64,000 nucleotides of DNA. Origin: Providencia stuartii (lineage in GTDB: Bacteria; Pseudomonadota; Gammaproteobacteria; Enterobacterales; Enterobacteriaceae). This document shows, piece after piece, positions 9,354 to 19,957 of the stretch. The position numbers and the translations under genes are program-made. The notes below the pieces were generated by a model that saw nothing but the letters and a program-made list of their open reading frames with translations, did not search any database and was not told the origin of the DNA. Position 1 is the stretch's first letter, and the number at the start of each line of letters is the position of its first letter. The stretch lies in the NCBI RefSeq assembly GCF_029277985.1, contig NZ_CP119546.1:1550001-1614000 (forward strand), given 5' to 3'.

Positions 9354-10985
9354 ATGCATACAGAAGGTGTTGGCTTAAGTACATTAGATTACGGGGTATT
9401 TATCCTGTATGTACTTATCATCATATCAGTGGGTTTATGGGTTTCTCGGAATAAAAAAGGTGAGAAAAAGGGGACTAAAGACTATTTTCTAGCGGGCAAA
9501 ACGTTACCTTGGTGGGCCATCGGCTCTTCACTCATTGCGGCAAATATTTCTGCTGAGCAGTTTATTGGCATGTCTGGCTCAGGATTTTCTATTGGATTAG
9601 CGATCGCGTCTTATGAATGGATGGCGGCACTAACATTAATTATTGTTGCTAAATACTTTATGCCTATTTTTATCGATAAAGGCATTTTTACCATTCCTGA
9701 ATTTGTTGAAAAGCGTTTCAACCGCACACTAAAAACGATTTTAGCGGTATTTTGGCTCGCATTATTCGTGTTTGTTAACCTAACGTCAGTATTATATTTA
9801 GGGTCGTTAGCTTTACAAACTATCCTAGGTATCCCAATGTCTTACGCTATTTTTGGTTTGGCATTGTTTGCGGTTGCTTACTCTTTATATGGTGGCCTAT
9901 CGGCAGTCGCGTGGACTGACGTTGTACAGGTATTCTTCCTGATCCTCGGTGGCTTACTCACGGCAATAATGGCGGTCAGTTATATTGGTGGAGACGGTGG
10001 GCTCTCTGCGGGAATGAGCCGCATGGTGAGTGAAGCACCTCAACACTTTGAAATGATCTTAAGTCAAGATAACCCTCAGTTCAGTAATTTACCGGGTATC
10101 GCTGTGCTGATTGGTGGCCTATGGATTGCTAACTTGTATTATTGGGGTTTTAACCAATATATTATTCAACGTGCTTTAGCGGCGAAATCGATCAATGAAG
10201 CGCAAAAAGGCCTCGTCTTTGCCGCTTTCTTAAAACTTATTGTGCCTATTCTGGTTGTTGTACCTGGGATTGCGGCGTATGTGATTGTGACTGACCCACA
10301 ACTGCTAGCTGGTTTAGGTACCATGGCGCAGGAACATATTCCAACACTTGCTCAGGCAGATAAAGCTTATCCTTGGTTAACGCAATTCTTACCTGTAGGC
10401 GCTAAAGGCATTGTTTTTGCCGCATTGGCAGCAGCGATCGTGTCATCATTAGCTTCTATGCTGAACTCAGTGGCTACGATTTTCACCATGGATATATATA
10501 AAGAATATATCGCACCTTCAACAAGTGATCATAAATTAGTGAATGTGGGTCGAGTTAGTGCTGTAGTAGCATTAATTATTGCCTGCTTTATTGCTCCATT
10601 ACTGGGTAATATTGGTCAAGCTTTCCAATATATTCAAGAATATACTGGATTAGTAAGCCCTGGAATTTTAGCTGTATTCTTGCTGGGTTTATTCTGGAAA
10701 AAAACGAATGCAAAAGGGGCCATTATCGGTGTACTGCTCTCCATTCCATTTGCTTTATTCTTAAAATTAATGCCATTAGGAATGCCATTCCTTGATCAAA
10801 TGATGTATACCTTCTTCTTTACAGCCGTTGTCATTGGTTTAATTAGTTTAACCACGTCAAAAGAAGATGATAGCCAAGGCGCCATTATTTTGACATCTGA
10901 AACCTTTAAAACCTCCGCGGGTTTCAATATCGCCTCTTATGCAATCTTCATTATCTTGTGTGTTCTGTATGCACTGTTTTGGTAA
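9354..10985 (+). CDS. sglT: Sodium/galactose (glucose) symporter, vSGLT-like
   Basis: This is a 543-residue SSS-family inner-membrane transporter with about 14 membrane helices. It resembles the Vibrio parahaemolyticus Na+/galactose symporter vSGLT strongly, as recalled. Shared blocks include DYFLAGK, LIAANISAEQFIGMSGSG, NLYYWGFNQYIIQR, ASMLNS and FTMDIYKEY. I chose the ATG at 9354, 5 bases behind GAGGGAA; an in-frame ATG ten codons earlier lacks a good ribosome site. Two GalR-type operators upstream place it in the galactose regulon. The role, Na+-driven galactose uptake feeding galKTE, is strongly inferred. Confidence 0.9.
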   Translation: MHTEGVGLSTLDYGVFILYVLIIISVGLWVSRNKKGEKKGTKDYFLAGKTLPWWAIGSSLIAANISAEQFIGMSGSGFSIGLAIASYEWMAALTLIIVAKYFMPIFIDKGIFTIPEFVEKRFNRTLKTILAVFWLALFVFVNLTSVLYLGSLALQTILGIPMSYAIFGLALFAVAYSLYGGLSAVAWTDVVQVFFLILGGLLTAIMAVSYIGGDGGLSAGMSRMVSEAPQHFEMILSQDNPQFSNLPGIAVLIGGLWIANLYYWGFNQYIIQRALAAKSINEAQKGLVFAAFLKLIVPILVVVPGIAAYVIVTDPQLLAGLGTMAQEHIPTLAQADKAYPWLTQFLPVGAKGIVFAALAAAIVSSLASMLNSVATIFTMDIYKEYIAPSTSDHKLVNVGRVSAVVALIIACFIAPLLGNIGQAFQYIQEYTGLVSPGILAVFLLGLFWKKTNAKGAIIGVLLSIPFALFLKLMPLGMPFLDQMMYTFFFTAVVIGLISLTTSKEDDSQGAIILTSETFKTSAGFNIASYAIFIILCVLYALFW

Positions 10986-11354
10986 GTGAATAGATTGAAA
11001 CAATCAACAGGGGACGAATGTCCCCTCAGACGGCTGACAAACCGAGTATGTTTGGCGGAAAGTCGAATAGGTTTTGAAAATAAACGAGGAAAATCAAATT
11101 ATTGATTTTCGGCTGATAATACAACGCGGGAAAAACCACGCTTTTATCCCGCGTTGTCAACCACCTCAGGGGACGAATGTCCCCTGTTTTACTTGATAAC
11201 CCAGTATCTAGCTTGATGAAAGCCATGTTTTCATTCTTGAATGACAACACACTCTATTTAATTTTTATCTAAAACAGGAATTGATGAATAGCAAGGCGCT
11301 ATTCATCAAATATGGGCGTATGGGCGCTAATGCTCCCATACTTAAACTTCATGA
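10986..11354. repeat. Hairpin-rich intergenic region with a repeated palindrome
   Basis: This gene-free stretch between convergent sglT and prpD holds five hairpins. The palindrome AGGGGACGAATGTCCCCT occurs twice (11009-11026 and 11168-11185). Between them are GAAAATCAA/TTGATTTTC (11089-11110) and an 11-bp GC-rich stem ACAACGCGGGA/TCCCGCGTTGT (11121-11157). A 12-bp perfect stem TTGATGAATAGC/GCTATTCATCAA lies at 11281-11309, and a weaker GTATGGG/CCCATAC pair follows to about 11340. Some of these probably act as terminators for the two genes. Confidence 0.75.
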
Positions 11355-12803
11355 TTAAATAACAAATAAGTCCATAAACTCATTGACGGGCATCGCTTCT
11401 AATAGCGGTTTATCTAATGAAGCAGCAAGAATGCGTAATTGCTGAGTTTCAGGAAATTGACGAGCCAAATTAGTGCGATATTTCTTTAATAGCAAAGGGA
11501 TCCCTTCTTGACGGCGGCGTTTATGACCAACAGGGTATTCGATTAACAACTCATCAAAGACTTGTCCATCTTTCAGTTTGATCGTTAATCCATTCGCGAT
11601 AGAGCGTTTATCAGGGTCATGATAGTCTTGAGTGAAGCTAGGTTCTTCACGGCAAACTATTTTGCTACGCAAGGTATCGATGCGTGGATCATGAGCAATA
11701 TTGTCTTCATAATCAGCAGCAGTTAAACGTCCAAAAATCAGCGGGACTGCGACCATATATTGAATACAATGATCACGATCAGCTGGATTATTCAGCGGAC
11801 CTTGCTTATCGATAATACGTATACATGCCTCATGGGTGCGTATTGATACACTCTCAATATCCTCTGCACTTTTTCCGAGTGATTTCAGTTTATCGTGCAG
11901 TTGTAATGCTGCCTCTACAGCGGTTTGTGCATGGAATTCAGCAGGGAAAGCGATTTTGAATAGCACGTTTTCCATGACATAGGAGCCGTAAGTGCGTTGA
12001 AAACGGAAAGCTTGCCCATTAAACAACACATCATAGAACCCCCATGTTTTGGCGGTTAATGCACTGGGGTAGCCCATTTCACCTTTTTGTGCCATTAAAG
12101 CTAAACGCACTGCGCGAGATGTTGCATCTCCAGCCGCCCAAGATTTGCGTGAACCCGTGTTCGGTGCGTGACGATAGGTACGTAAACTATGACCATCAAT
12201 CCAAGCAAGAGATACCGCATTCAGGATTTCTTCGCGATTGAGTCCTAGCATGTGAGCGACAACAGCAGTAGAAGCCACTTTCACTAAGATGACATGGTCA
12301 AGCCCGACTTTATTGAACGCATTTTCTAAGGCAATGCATCCTTGTATTTCATGGGCCTTAATCATCGCCGTTAATACATGCTTAATGGTTAAAGGGGCTT
12401 TACCTTTTGCGATAGCTTCTCGTGATAACCAATCAGCAACCGCTAAAATACCACCGAGATTATCAGAAGGATGCCCCCATTCAGCAGCAAGCCATGTGTC
12501 ATTAAAATCTAGCCAACGGATCATCGCGCCAATATTAAAAGCCGCTTGAACAGGGTCTAGCTGAAATTGCGTTCCTGGAACTTTAGCGCCATTAGGTACG
12601 AGAGTACCGGGAACAATAGGACCGAGTAATTTTTTACAAGCCGGATATTCGAGAGATTCCATGCCACAACCGAGTGTATCTAAAAAACAATAATAAGCGG
12701 TTTCATAGGCAAGCTCAGAAGTAATTGGATATTCAGTAACATAATCAACGATATCACTGATCACTTTATCGAATTCTTGTTGAGTTGAAAGAGCAGTTGT
12801 CAT
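11355..12803 (-). CDS. prpD: 2-methylcitrate dehydratase
   Basis: This 482-residue MmgE/PrpD-family enzyme dehydrates 2-methylcitrate in the methylcitrate cycle for propionate. Conserved blocks include [60 protein letters not shown] and [13 protein letters not shown], nearly as in E. coli. The ATG at 12803 follows AAGGA by 8 bases, while the ATG at 12812 overlaps that ribosome site. It is the last gene of prpB-prpC-prpD; prpE does not follow. Confidence 0.96.
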   Translation of the reverse strand: MTTALSTQQEFDKVISDIVDYVTEYPITSELAYETAYYCFLDTLGCGMESLEYPACKKLLGPIVPGTLVPNGAKVPGTQFQLDPVQAAFNIGAMIRWLDFNDTWLAAEWGHPSDNLGGILAVADWLSREAIAKGKAPLTIKHVLTAMIKAHEIQGCIALENAFNKVGLDHVILVKVASTAVVAHMLGLNREEILNAVSLAWIDGHSLRTYRHAPNTGSRKSWAAGDATSRAVRLALMAQKGEMGYPSALTAKTWGFYDVLFNGQAFRFQRTYGSYVMENVLFKIAFPAEFHAQTAVEAALQLHDKLKSLGKSAEDIESVSIRTHEACIRIIDKQGPLNNPADRDHCIQYMVAVPLIFGRLTAADYEDNIAHDPRIDTLRSKIVCREEPSFTQDYHDPDKRSIANGLTIKLKDGQVFDELLIEYPVGHKRRRQEGIPLLLKKYRTNLARQFPETQQLRILAASLDKPLLEAMPVNEFMDLFVI

Positions 12804-12817
12804 GAATGTCATCCTTA

Positions 12818-13981
12818 TTAACGTTGTTCCATACGAGTAAATAATTTATTTTCTGGACCAATATAATTAGCAGAAGGTCGGATAATTTTATTATCTTGGC
12901 GCTGTTCGATAATGTGGGCAGACCATCCAGCGGTGCGCGCCATTACAAACAGGGGGGTAAACATCGCGGTAGGGATCCCCATTAAATGATAGGTTACGGC
13001 TGAAAACCAATCTAAGTTGGGGAACATGTTTTTTTCTCGCTTCATCACTAACTCTAAATGATGGGCAATATCATAGAGTTGGCGATTTAAATTCTGTTCG
13101 GATAGTTGTAGCGCCACGGACTTAATAATAGGGTGGCGTGGGTCCGCAAGCGTATAAACAGGATGACCAAAACCAATCACCACTTCCGACCTTGCAAGGC
13201 GAGCGATGATATCTTGTTCTGCTTCTTCAATAGAGGAATAACGCTGCTGAATTTCTAATGAAACCTCATTTGCCCCACCATGTTTAGGGCCTCGCAATGC
13301 GGCAATGGCCCCGGTAATCGCGGAATAAAAATCGGTGCCAGTTCCTGCTATTACTCTTGCTGCAAAAGTGGATGCATTAAATTCATGCTCAGCATAGAGA
13401 ATGGAAGCAATATGCATGAAACGCTCCCATTGAGCGGGCGGTTTTTTACCGTGTAATAAGTGCAAGAAATGCGCGCCGATTGAATCATCATCGGTTTCTG
13501 TTTCAATACGACGACCATGATGGCTGAAGTGATACCAATAGAGCAACATGGAACCAAGAGAGGCAAGTAACCTGTCTGCAATGTCTTTTGCACCTGCTAA
13601 TGTATGTGCTTCTTTTTCAGGTAATACACAACCCATGACTGAAACACCGGTACGCATGACATCCATTGGATGTGCGTTGGCCGGAATGGACTCCAAGGTC
13701 TGTTTGACACTAGCAGGAAGTCCTCTTAACGCTTTGAGTTTTTCTTTATATGCGGTTAACTTCGAGCTTGTCGGTAATTTTTCATGAATAAGCAAATAGG
13801 CGACTTCTTCAAATTCACATTGTGTCGCGAGGTCGTGAATATCATACCCTCGATAGTGCAAATCATTACCGTTTTTACCAACAGTACAGAGTGCAGTATT
13901 ACCAGCGGCAATACCAGAAAGCGCCACGGATTTTTTAGGTTTAAATTGTGATGTTCCAGTCGTATTAAGTTGTTCATTCAT
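12818..13981 (-). CDS. prpC: 2-methylcitrate synthase
   Basis: This 387-residue citrate-synthase-family enzyme condenses propionyl-CoA with oxaloacetate. Catalytic surroundings are seen as [11 protein letters not shown] (His), [15 protein letters not shown] (His) and [15 protein letters not shown] (Asp). Length matches PrpC rather than GltA. It lies 46 bases after prpB and 14 bases before the chosen prpD start. Confidence 0.95.
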   Translation of the reverse strand: MNEQLNTTGTSQFKPKKSVALSGIAAGNTALCTVGKNGNDLHYRGYDIHDLATQCEFEEVAYLLIHEKLPTSSKLTAYKEKLKALRGLPASVKQTLESIPANAHPMDVMRTGVSVMGCVLPEKEAHTLAGAKDIADRLLASLGSMLLYWYHFSHHGRRIETETDDDSIGAHFLHLLHGKKPPAQWERFMHIASILYAEHEFNASTFAARVIAGTGTDFYSAITGAIAALRGPKHGGANEVSLEIQQRYSSIEEAEQDIIARLARSEVVIGFGHPVYTLADPRHPIIKSVALQLSEQNLNRQLYDIAHHLELVMKREKNMFPNLDWFSAVTYHLMGIPTAMFTPLFVMARTAGWSAHIIEQRQDNKIIRPSANYIGPENKLFTRMEQR

Positions 13982-14027
13982 CGGATTATCCTCTGTCGGT
14001 GTCGCACAACTTTTTTTATTGGAGCGA

Positions 14028-14912
14028 TTATTTTTGTTGTGAGAAAAGTGCGTCTAATTTTTGTTCATAATCGTAATAATTAATGCTCTGATAAAGTTCA
14101 TCGCGGGTTTGCATCAATGGGATAACACTTTTTTGAGTGCCTTCTTGACGTAATGTGGTGTAAACCTGTTCAGCCGCTTTATTCATGGCACGAAAAGCAG
14201 AGAGTGGGTACAGGGCGATTGCAATACCGACACTGCGTAATTCATCAAGTGTGAAAAGAGGGGTTTGACCAAATTCAGTCAGATTAGCAAGCACAGGAAC
14301 TTGAGTATGATCGACAAACTGTTGGTACATATTTAATTCAGTAATTGCTTCAGGGAATAGCATATCTGCGCCGGCTTCAATATAAGCATGAGCTCTTTCT
14401 AATGCGGCTTCTAATCCTTCGACGGCAAGCGCATCTGTACGTGCCATGATCACAAAACTATCATCAACACGAGCATCAACCGCGGCTTTAATACGATCAA
14501 CCATTTCTTGCGTAGAAACGATCTCTTTATTCGGTCGATGTCCACAACGTTTAGCGCCAACCTGATCTTCTAAGTGTAAGCCAGCGGCTCCTGCTTTATA
14601 TATTGATTTCACGGTGCGTGCGACATTAAATGCAGAAGGGCCAAACCCAATATCAGCATCAACCATTAAAGGCAAATCACAAACATCTGTAATGCGTCGA
14701 ATATCAATCAGGACGTCGTCTAAGGTCGATATACCGAGGTCTGGCATCCCTAAAGAGCCTGCTGCAACCCCTCCACCAGAAAGATAAATCGCTTTATAAC
14801 CTGCTCGTTGAGCTAATAAAGCATGGTTGGCATTGATAGTCCCGACGAGTTGTAAAGGTGTTTCACTACTTAATGCATGACGAAAAGCTTGGCCTGCGGG
14901 TATTGATGGCAT
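14028..14912 (-). CDS. prpB: 2-methylisocitrate lyase
   Basis: This 294-residue isocitrate-lyase-superfamily enzyme splits 2-methylisocitrate into succinate and pyruvate. The catalytic KRCGHRP loop (residues about 121-127) and metal-site acidic residues in MVDADIGFG and HLEDQ are present. It is the first gene of prpBCD, behind a sigma-54 promoter divergent from prpR. Confidence 0.96.
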   Translation of the reverse strand: MPSIPAGQAFRHALSSETPLQLVGTINANHALLAQRAGYKAIYLSGGGVAAGSLGMPDLGISTLDDVLIDIRRITDVCDLPLMVDADIGFGPSAFNVARTVKSIYKAGAAGLHLEDQVGAKRCGHRPNKEIVSTQEMVDRIKAAVDARVDDSFVIMARTDALAVEGLEAALERAHAYIEAGADMLFPEAITELNMYQQFVDHTQVPVLANLTEFGQTPLFTLDELRSVGIAIALYPLSAFRAMNKAAEQVYTTLRQEGTQKSVIPLMQTRDELYQSINYYDYEQKLDALFSQQK

Positions 14913-14971
14913 AGAAACCTCACGTTATCAAATTGCTAACAAAATGTATCTGTGTTTGTTATTTTATGTAT

Positions 14972-14987
14972 AGCAAGTGCCATGCCA
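14972..14987 (-). promoter_or_regulatory. Sigma-54 promoter of prpBCD
   Basis: On the minus strand TGGCATGGCACTTGCT has the -24 (TGGCAT) and -12 (TTGCT) elements with exact 5-base spacing, about 60 bp upstream of prpB. The divergent prpR encodes a sigma-54 activator, as expected. Confidence 0.85.
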
Positions 14988-15093
14988 AAATCTAATATAG
15001 GTGTAATAATTATTTTATCTATTTGAAATCAATGTGATGTGAAATAGATGAGGTTTGTGACTGACTTTTGAATTCTTGAACAAGAGGCTGTGA

Positions 15094-15108
15094 TGTTTCA
15101 TTGAAACA
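15094..15108. promoter_or_regulatory. Probable PrpR activator site
   Basis: TGTTTCATTGAAACA is a perfect palindrome about 110 bp upstream of the sigma-54 promoter. A second, less regular TGAAACGTTATCGAAACA follows at 15123-15140. Position and symmetry fit an enhancer for PrpR; binding is inferred. Confidence 0.6.
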
Positions 15109-15165
15109 ATGCTAGTGTTAAATGAAACGTTATCGAAACATCATAAGACTTTTAGGGCTAACAGT

Positions 15166-16758
15166 ATGCAAAAACCGATTATTTGGACAGTTTCTGTTTC
15201 GCGATTATTCACACTTTTTCGTGATATTAGCCCTGAATTCAGTGCACAGGCGGATATTACACCGCTGAATATGGGGTTTGAGCAGGCCGCTGAAGAGGTG
15301 CGTGAACGATTAAAAACAGGTCATTGTGATGCAATAATCAGTGCGGGTTCAAATGGTGCTTACTTAAAAAGCCATGTATCGGTGCCAGTCATTATTGTTA
15401 AAGTGAGTGGTTTCGATGTGATGCAAGCCTTAGCTAAGGCTCGTGAAATTAGCCATAAAGTTGGCATTATTAATTATCAAAAAATCATTCCATCACTGGA
15501 TGAATTTCAGCGAAATTTTGGTTTGCGCATTGAACAACGTAGCTATATCACCGCAGAAGATGCGCGTGCACAATTAAAAGCGTTGAAAGCGATGGGAATT
15601 AATGTCGTTGTTGGCGCTGGGTTAATTATGGATCTCGCTCAAGAATTAGAAATGACGGGGATCTTTATCTATTCAACCGAAACGATACGCCAAGCATTTT
15701 ATGATGCAATAGAATTAAGTCGTATCTCCTATGACCAAAAAACCATACCAACAGGTTATCAATCTGAAAATACAACCAAAGTACGGCACACGATTAACGA
15801 CTTAATTGGTGCTTCACCGCTAATGGAGCGCGTTCGCCAAGATATTATGCTATATGCGAAGTCAGAAGCGACCGTATTGATCCAAGGAGAAAGCGGAACA
15901 GGTAAAGAGATGGTCGCTCAGGCTATTCATCATGAATATCGACTATTTAATCAACATAAAAGGAATAAATCTCCGATTCCATTTGTCGCAGTCAATTGTG
16001 GCGCCATTCCTGAAAATTTATTAGAAGCGGAACTGTTTGGTTATGAAGAGGGGGCATTTACTGGATCACGACGTGGTGGACGTGCGGGATTGTTTGAAAT
16101 GGCAAATGGAGGAACGCTATTTTTAGATGAAATCGGTGAGATGCCATTGGCCTTACAGACGCGATTACTCAGGGTTTTGGAAGAGATGACCGTCGTCAGA
16201 ATTGGTGGCTATCGCCCCTTGCAGGTGAATGTCCGCGTCATTTGTGCAACACATTGTGACCTTGATAACTGGGTAAAAGAGGGCCGTTTTAGAGCCGATC
16301 TATTTTATCGTTTGGGCGTATTGCGTATGAAGGTACCTTCGCTACACGAACGAGGAGAGGACATTTACATGTTAGCAGAAAGATTGCTCAAACTGGCTTT
16401 CGCTGGGTTACAGCAGTCATTGCCTGCTTTTAGAGTACAACAGCTATTTAGTTGTCGTGAGTTTTTTAGCCAATATTTATGGCCTGGCAATGTTCGAGAA
16501 TTACGTAATTTGATGGAACGGGTTGCATTATATTGCAGTGCTTACCCCGATAAAGGCATTACCCAAAAAATGCTCATGAATTTATCACCTGAGCGTAAAA
16601 CCGAGAGGAATGATTTAGTCGAAAATCAACCGATAGGAGAGACGCTACCTGAAGTCATGGATTATTTTAATGGGGATAGGCAAGCCGTAGCACGCTATTT
16701 AGGGATTAGTCGCACAACATTGTGGCGTCGATTAAAACAAGAAAATAGCTCTCTTTAA
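15166..16758 (+). CDS. prpR: Propionate catabolism sigma-54 activator
   Basis: This 530-residue regulator has three parts. The N-terminal PrpR sensor domain (about 1-190) is expected to bind 2-methylcitrate. The AAA+ domain has GESGTGKE (Walker A), [17 protein letters not shown] (the GAFTGA-type sigma-54 contact loop) and [10 protein letters not shown] (Walker B). A C-terminal Fis-type helix-turn-helix ends in [14 protein letters not shown]. The ATG at 15166, behind AGGGCT, fits the E. coli start; an ATG 19 codons upstream overlaps the operator region. It is divergent from prpBCD, which it should activate. Confidence 0.95.
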   Translation: MQKPIIWTVSVSRLFTLFRDISPEFSAQADITPLNMGFEQAAEEVRERLKTGHCDAIISAGSNGAYLKSHVSVPVIIVKVSGFDVMQALAKAREISHKVGIINYQKIIPSLDEFQRNFGLRIEQRSYITAEDARAQLKALKAMGINVVVGAGLIMDLAQELEMTGIFIYSTETIRQAFYDAIELSRISYDQKTIPTGYQSENTTKVRHTINDLIGASPLMERVRQDIMLYAKSEATVLIQGESGTGKEMVAQAIHHEYRLFNQHKRNKSPIPFVAVNCGAIPENLLEAELFGYEEGAFTGSRRGGRAGLFEMANGGTLFLDEIGEMPLALQTRLLRVLEEMTVVRIGGYRPLQVNVRVICATHCDLDNWVKEGRFRADLFYRLGVLRMKVPSLHERGEDIYMLAERLLKLAFAGLQQSLPAFRVQQLFSCREFFSQYLWPGNVRELRNLMERVALYCSAYPDKGITQKMLMNLSPERKTERNDLVENQPIGETLPEVMDYFNGDRQAVARYLGISRTTLWRRLKQENSSL

Positions 16759-17160
16759 TTAAAATGAAATTAATTAAAGATAAATAAGATTTTCAATTCA
16801 AAAAATGAATAAAATAGATGATTCATACTAGTAAGTGACTTTATCAAGTAAATAGTGCAGCACAATATTGTAAGAAAATATTTTTTAATGGTTGTTCCAC
16901 TAAATAAATTAACGTGATGCGGTTTAAAATTAACCAACAATGCGGCATTGGTTACAATGGAATGAGGTTTTTTCAACCTATTGTTTTTAATGGTATTTAT
17001 TTGTTATCTAACCTGGTAGGCGTAAAAATCAAGTCGCAAAAAAACGTGATTTTTCTCACATAAATATTTTTGCTAGTGAGCATTAGTTTTTCTCATTTTA
17101 ATTTAACTGAGTAAAGTTCTATATTGCCGCCAAATTAGTCTTATCATTTTATTTTAACAC
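16759..17160. other. Gene-free AT-rich spacer between prpR and the MFS leader
   Basis: No supported gene is seen. A weak AT-only inverted repeat (TTTAATTAA/TTAATTAAA) follows the prpR stop. The rest is AT-rich and probably holds the promoter of the downstream leader RNA. Confidence 0.5.
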
Positions 17161-17380
17161 CTGCAGTAGTCGCCGGACTGAGTGCTTTTTAGGTACTCAA
17201 TATTGCCGCGTGGCCCCCCGATGAATGCAGCGCAGATACTCTAAAAATTTTTAAATACAGCTAAGTGACCCGTGAATGTGTTACTAGGCGCATACTCCAC
17301 TATGCCTCTAGTCCTAATCGCAAAGTCAGGCATGCTGCAATTTGAAATATGACGAGTCATTATTTATTTTGTCAGTGGGA
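17161..17380 (+). ncRNA. Candidate structured leader RNA of the MFS gene
   Basis: This GC-richer stretch sits in AT-rich DNA directly upstream of the MFS gene. CTGCA (17161-17165) can pair with TGCAG (17226-17230), enclosing a hairpin GAGTGC/GTACTC. Further on, 17284-17311 forms an 11-bp stem with one mismatch and one wobble (CTAGG.GCATA with TATGC.TCTAG, loop CTCCAC). Such architecture suggests a riboswitch or another cis-regulatory leader. I could not assign a known family. Confidence 0.45.
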
Positions 17381-17389
17381 GAGTAGGTC

Positions 17390-18553
17390 GTGAAACAGGC
17401 CTCTACATTAATGCGCAAACAAGACAGTACTTTCGTTCCTGTCGCTGGCTTGACTATTTTTGCCATCGCATCGGGTTACCTGATGAGTTTAATCCCATTA
17501 TCAATGGGTGGATTCAATATTGATACCAGTTATGCGGGGTGGTTAGCGAGTGCCTATTATATTGGATTATTAATAGGTTCAATGATGATTGAGCCTATTA
17601 TTGCTAAAATTGGCCATCGTCTTTCATTTATTGCCTTTTTATTACTGCTTGCGGCAACGGTAGTTATCTTACCTTGGACTCCAAGCATTGCGGCTTGGCT
17701 ACCAAACCGTGTGGTTGCAGGGATTGCTGTTGCAGGGATTTTCGTGGTTGTCGAATCATGGTTGCTTATCGGTGATAGCCCTAAAGAAAGAGCTAAACGA
17801 CTGAGTTTTTATATGACGTCCCTGTATGGCGGAACCACATTAGGGCAATTAGCCATCGGGGTGATTGGTACTCATGGTGCCTATCCTTTTATGGTGGTTC
17901 TAGGGTTATTATTGTTGGCGGTTTTACCTCCCTTGTTATTTCGTCAAGGGCAACCTGCTTGCGACTCCCATCAAAAACTGTCATTGAAAAAAATAACTCG
18001 TCTGAGCAAGCCTGCCATTATCGGTTGCATGACGTCAGGTATTTTGATGGGCACAATTTATGGATTAATGCCGTTATCACTCAAAAATGGTCCATTTACT
18101 ACCCAACAAGTGGGCGTATTAATGGCATCGATTATTTTAGGTGGCATGTTAATTCAGCCCGTGGTGAGCAAGCTTTCTGTGATCATGAGTAAAACGCTTC
18201 TGTTAGCGATGGCCTCATTATTAGGGGTATTCGCGATGGGGATCATTTATGTCTCTAGTGATTATCTGGTAATGATAGTGGCATTGGCGTTGTTAGGCAT
18301 GTCTTCATTCGCCTTGTACCCCATTGCGATTACGCTAGCTTGCGATAACTTGGATTCTTCTTACATTGTTGCTGCAACTCAAGTCATGTTATTTAGCTAT
18401 AGCGTAGGCTCTGCTGTCGGGCCGCTAGTAGCAGGTACTTTCTTAGAACAACATAATGGATTAGTGAACTTCTTCTTTATTGTTTTAACCGTCACAACCA
18501 TTTATATGTTGATTGCAAGTGTACGCCGTAAAGCTGGGGTATTAGCGAATTAG
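17390..18553 (+). CDS. MFS transporter, YcaD-like
   Basis: This 387-residue protein has 12 predicted membrane helices. It resembles E. coli YcaD along its length: the sequences MEPIIAKIGHRLS, AGIFVVVESWLL, YGLMPLSLK and LYPIAITLACD correspond to YcaD motifs. The start is a GTG with GGGAG 9 bases upstream; an ATG lies seven codons later. Its substrate is unknown. It stands alone, behind a long, possibly structured leader, and ends in a strong hairpin. Confidence 0.8.
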   Translation: MKQASTLMRKQDSTFVPVAGLTIFAIASGYLMSLIPLSMGGFNIDTSYAGWLASAYYIGLLIGSMMIEPIIAKIGHRLSFIAFLLLLAATVVILPWTPSIAAWLPNRVVAGIAVAGIFVVVESWLLIGDSPKERAKRLSFYMTSLYGGTTLGQLAIGVIGTHGAYPFMVVLGLLLLAVLPPLLFRQGQPACDSHQKLSLKKITRLSKPAIIGCMTSGILMGTIYGLMPLSLKNGPFTTQQVGVLMASIILGGMLIQPVVSKLSVIMSKTLLLAMASLLGVFAMGIIYVSSDYLVMIVALALLGMSSFALYPIAITLACDNLDSSYIVAATQVMLFSYSVGSAVGPLVAGTFLEQHNGLVNFFFIVLTVTTIYMLIASVRRKAGVLAN

Positions 18554-18563
18554 CGATGATATA

Positions 18564-18602
18564 AAAAAACCGTGTTACTCATTGAGTGAACACGGTTTTT
18601 TT
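18564..18602. terminator. Bidirectional terminator
   Basis: AAAAAACCGTGTT and AACACGGTTTTTT pair around an inner ACTC/GAGT stem. It has A and T tracts on both sides and lies between convergent genes. Confidence 0.92.
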
Positions 18603-18613
18603 AACTAAATCAG

Positions 18614-19558
18614 TTATTTTTTCTTATGACTAAAAGTACCTGTGGCTAATGCTCCCTCAGCCTCTATGTTACCAGTCGCACCAATAATTTTTTGTTGCCA
18701 CATCTCTCCCAATCTAAAATCCCATGACAACGGCTGAATTTCTGTACGTCCAGCATTGGGCGCAAAAGTCAGTTCACTAAAATATAATGTCTCTTCAGAC
18801 ATTAAAAAATCGGCGCGGCAATAATCAAACGGGCTGACAAGTCGCTGAGCTAGCCTTAACATATCTTGAAACAACGCTGGTTCAGCAACAGGTTCTAACA
18901 TGTTTGGATAACCAAACGTGAAAGGTTGTAGTTGCCATTCGGTATCATAAATATTGATGAACTCATTTCCAAATTCATCGGTATAGTCGATTTCAACAAA
19001 GGTCGGTTTCCCTGCAAAGCAGTGAATACGACAAGTTTCAGGTACAAGCTTCCTATTTTTGTTTGTAAATAGGTCGATATATGATTCACAAATTATTTGA
19101 GCTTGAATATCTTTATAATGCCGTTCACGAGTAATGTAGTACAAATTTTTTATAAGATGGAATGAAAGCTTATCTTTTGCTTTTTGGAGATCAAAACGCT
19201 TTTTATCCACACAAATAATACTACTACCACTATCATGATTACACTTTAATACAAAACGCTCTGGTAACTTATCAATATCGATTGCATTAACGTCATCATA
19301 AGTGGCCAAAATGGGGACTAAATATTGCTCACCAATTTTTCGAGAGACATATTCTCTCACCGCTAGCTTGTCTGCCAGTTGTGTATATAACGGATTCCTA
19401 TCATATAACATCCTATAGTTTACTTTTTCATTAAAGCTTTTAGGATTATTGAAATTAGGCGTATAGTTAAGTTTTTTTCTAAATTTATTAGATAGATAGA
19501 GCCTATCGCTGATCACTAATGTGCGCAGTTTTTTGAGTGAATATTCGACTTTTTTCAT
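18614..19558 (-). CDS. TupA-like ATP-grasp family protein (glycan-associated)
   Basis: This protein of about 314 residues has the TupA-like ATP-grasp features: FNEKVNYRMLYDRNPLY near the N terminus, ADKLAVREYV, RFVLKCNHDSGSS, a central Y-D-I-Q-A-Q-I-I-CESYI and the C-terminal YCRADFLMSEETLYFSELTFAPNAG. Relatives lie in capsule and O-antigen loci and are thought to ligate amino acids to sugars (family knowledge). Here it is alone, without glycosyltransferases nearby. I chose the ATG at 19558; a TTG four codons earlier is possible. Its substrate is unknown. Confidence 0.75.
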   Translation of the reverse strand: MKKVEYSLKKLRTLVISDRLYLSNKFRKKLNYTPNFNNPKSFNEKVNYRMLYDRNPLYTQLADKLAVREYVSRKIGEQYLVPILATYDDVNAIDIDKLPERFVLKCNHDSGSSIICVDKKRFDLQKAKDKLSFHLIKNLYYITRERHYKDIQAQIICESYIDLFTNKNRKLVPETCRIHCFAGKPTFVEIDYTDEFGNEFINIYDTEWQLQPFTFGYPNMLEPVAEPALFQDMLRLAQRLVSPFDYCRADFLMSEETLYFSELTFAPNAGRTEIQPLSWDFRLGEMWQQKIIGATGNIEAEGALATGTFSHKKK

Positions 19559-19570
19559 ATGAGTCGCCAA

Positions 19571-19957
19571 CCATTCTTAATGTTATTTATAATAAATTGT
19601 TACAATCTGAAATTGTTTGGTAATTATATTTCTACAAACATAAATAGATATTAAATATAGAGGCATTGTTATCTTAATTAACCTAGTGATGAACAGTTTC
19701 TTAAGAAACACTTAAGCTAAATAAAATAAGTAATAACGAATTGGGCTAGTTAATCTTATTTTGGCCTAGACTGATATCAAAAGTAGTCATTATATTTTAT
19801 AGTCAATAAATTAACGTTAAGAATACATTCTCGCAACATACGATCTTCGCTAGGTACCTAAAAGCACATTATATTTCTAATCATTAGTTAGCTAATTATC
19901 AATTGGCTAACTATATTTGTAGTATGACGTTAATTAAATACATGATGAGGTATTAAT
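19571..19957. other. Gene-free AT-rich intergenic region
   Basis: This stretch between divergent genes is AT-rich, with no ORF, clear hairpin or known motif that I can support. It probably holds both promoters. Confidence 0.5.
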
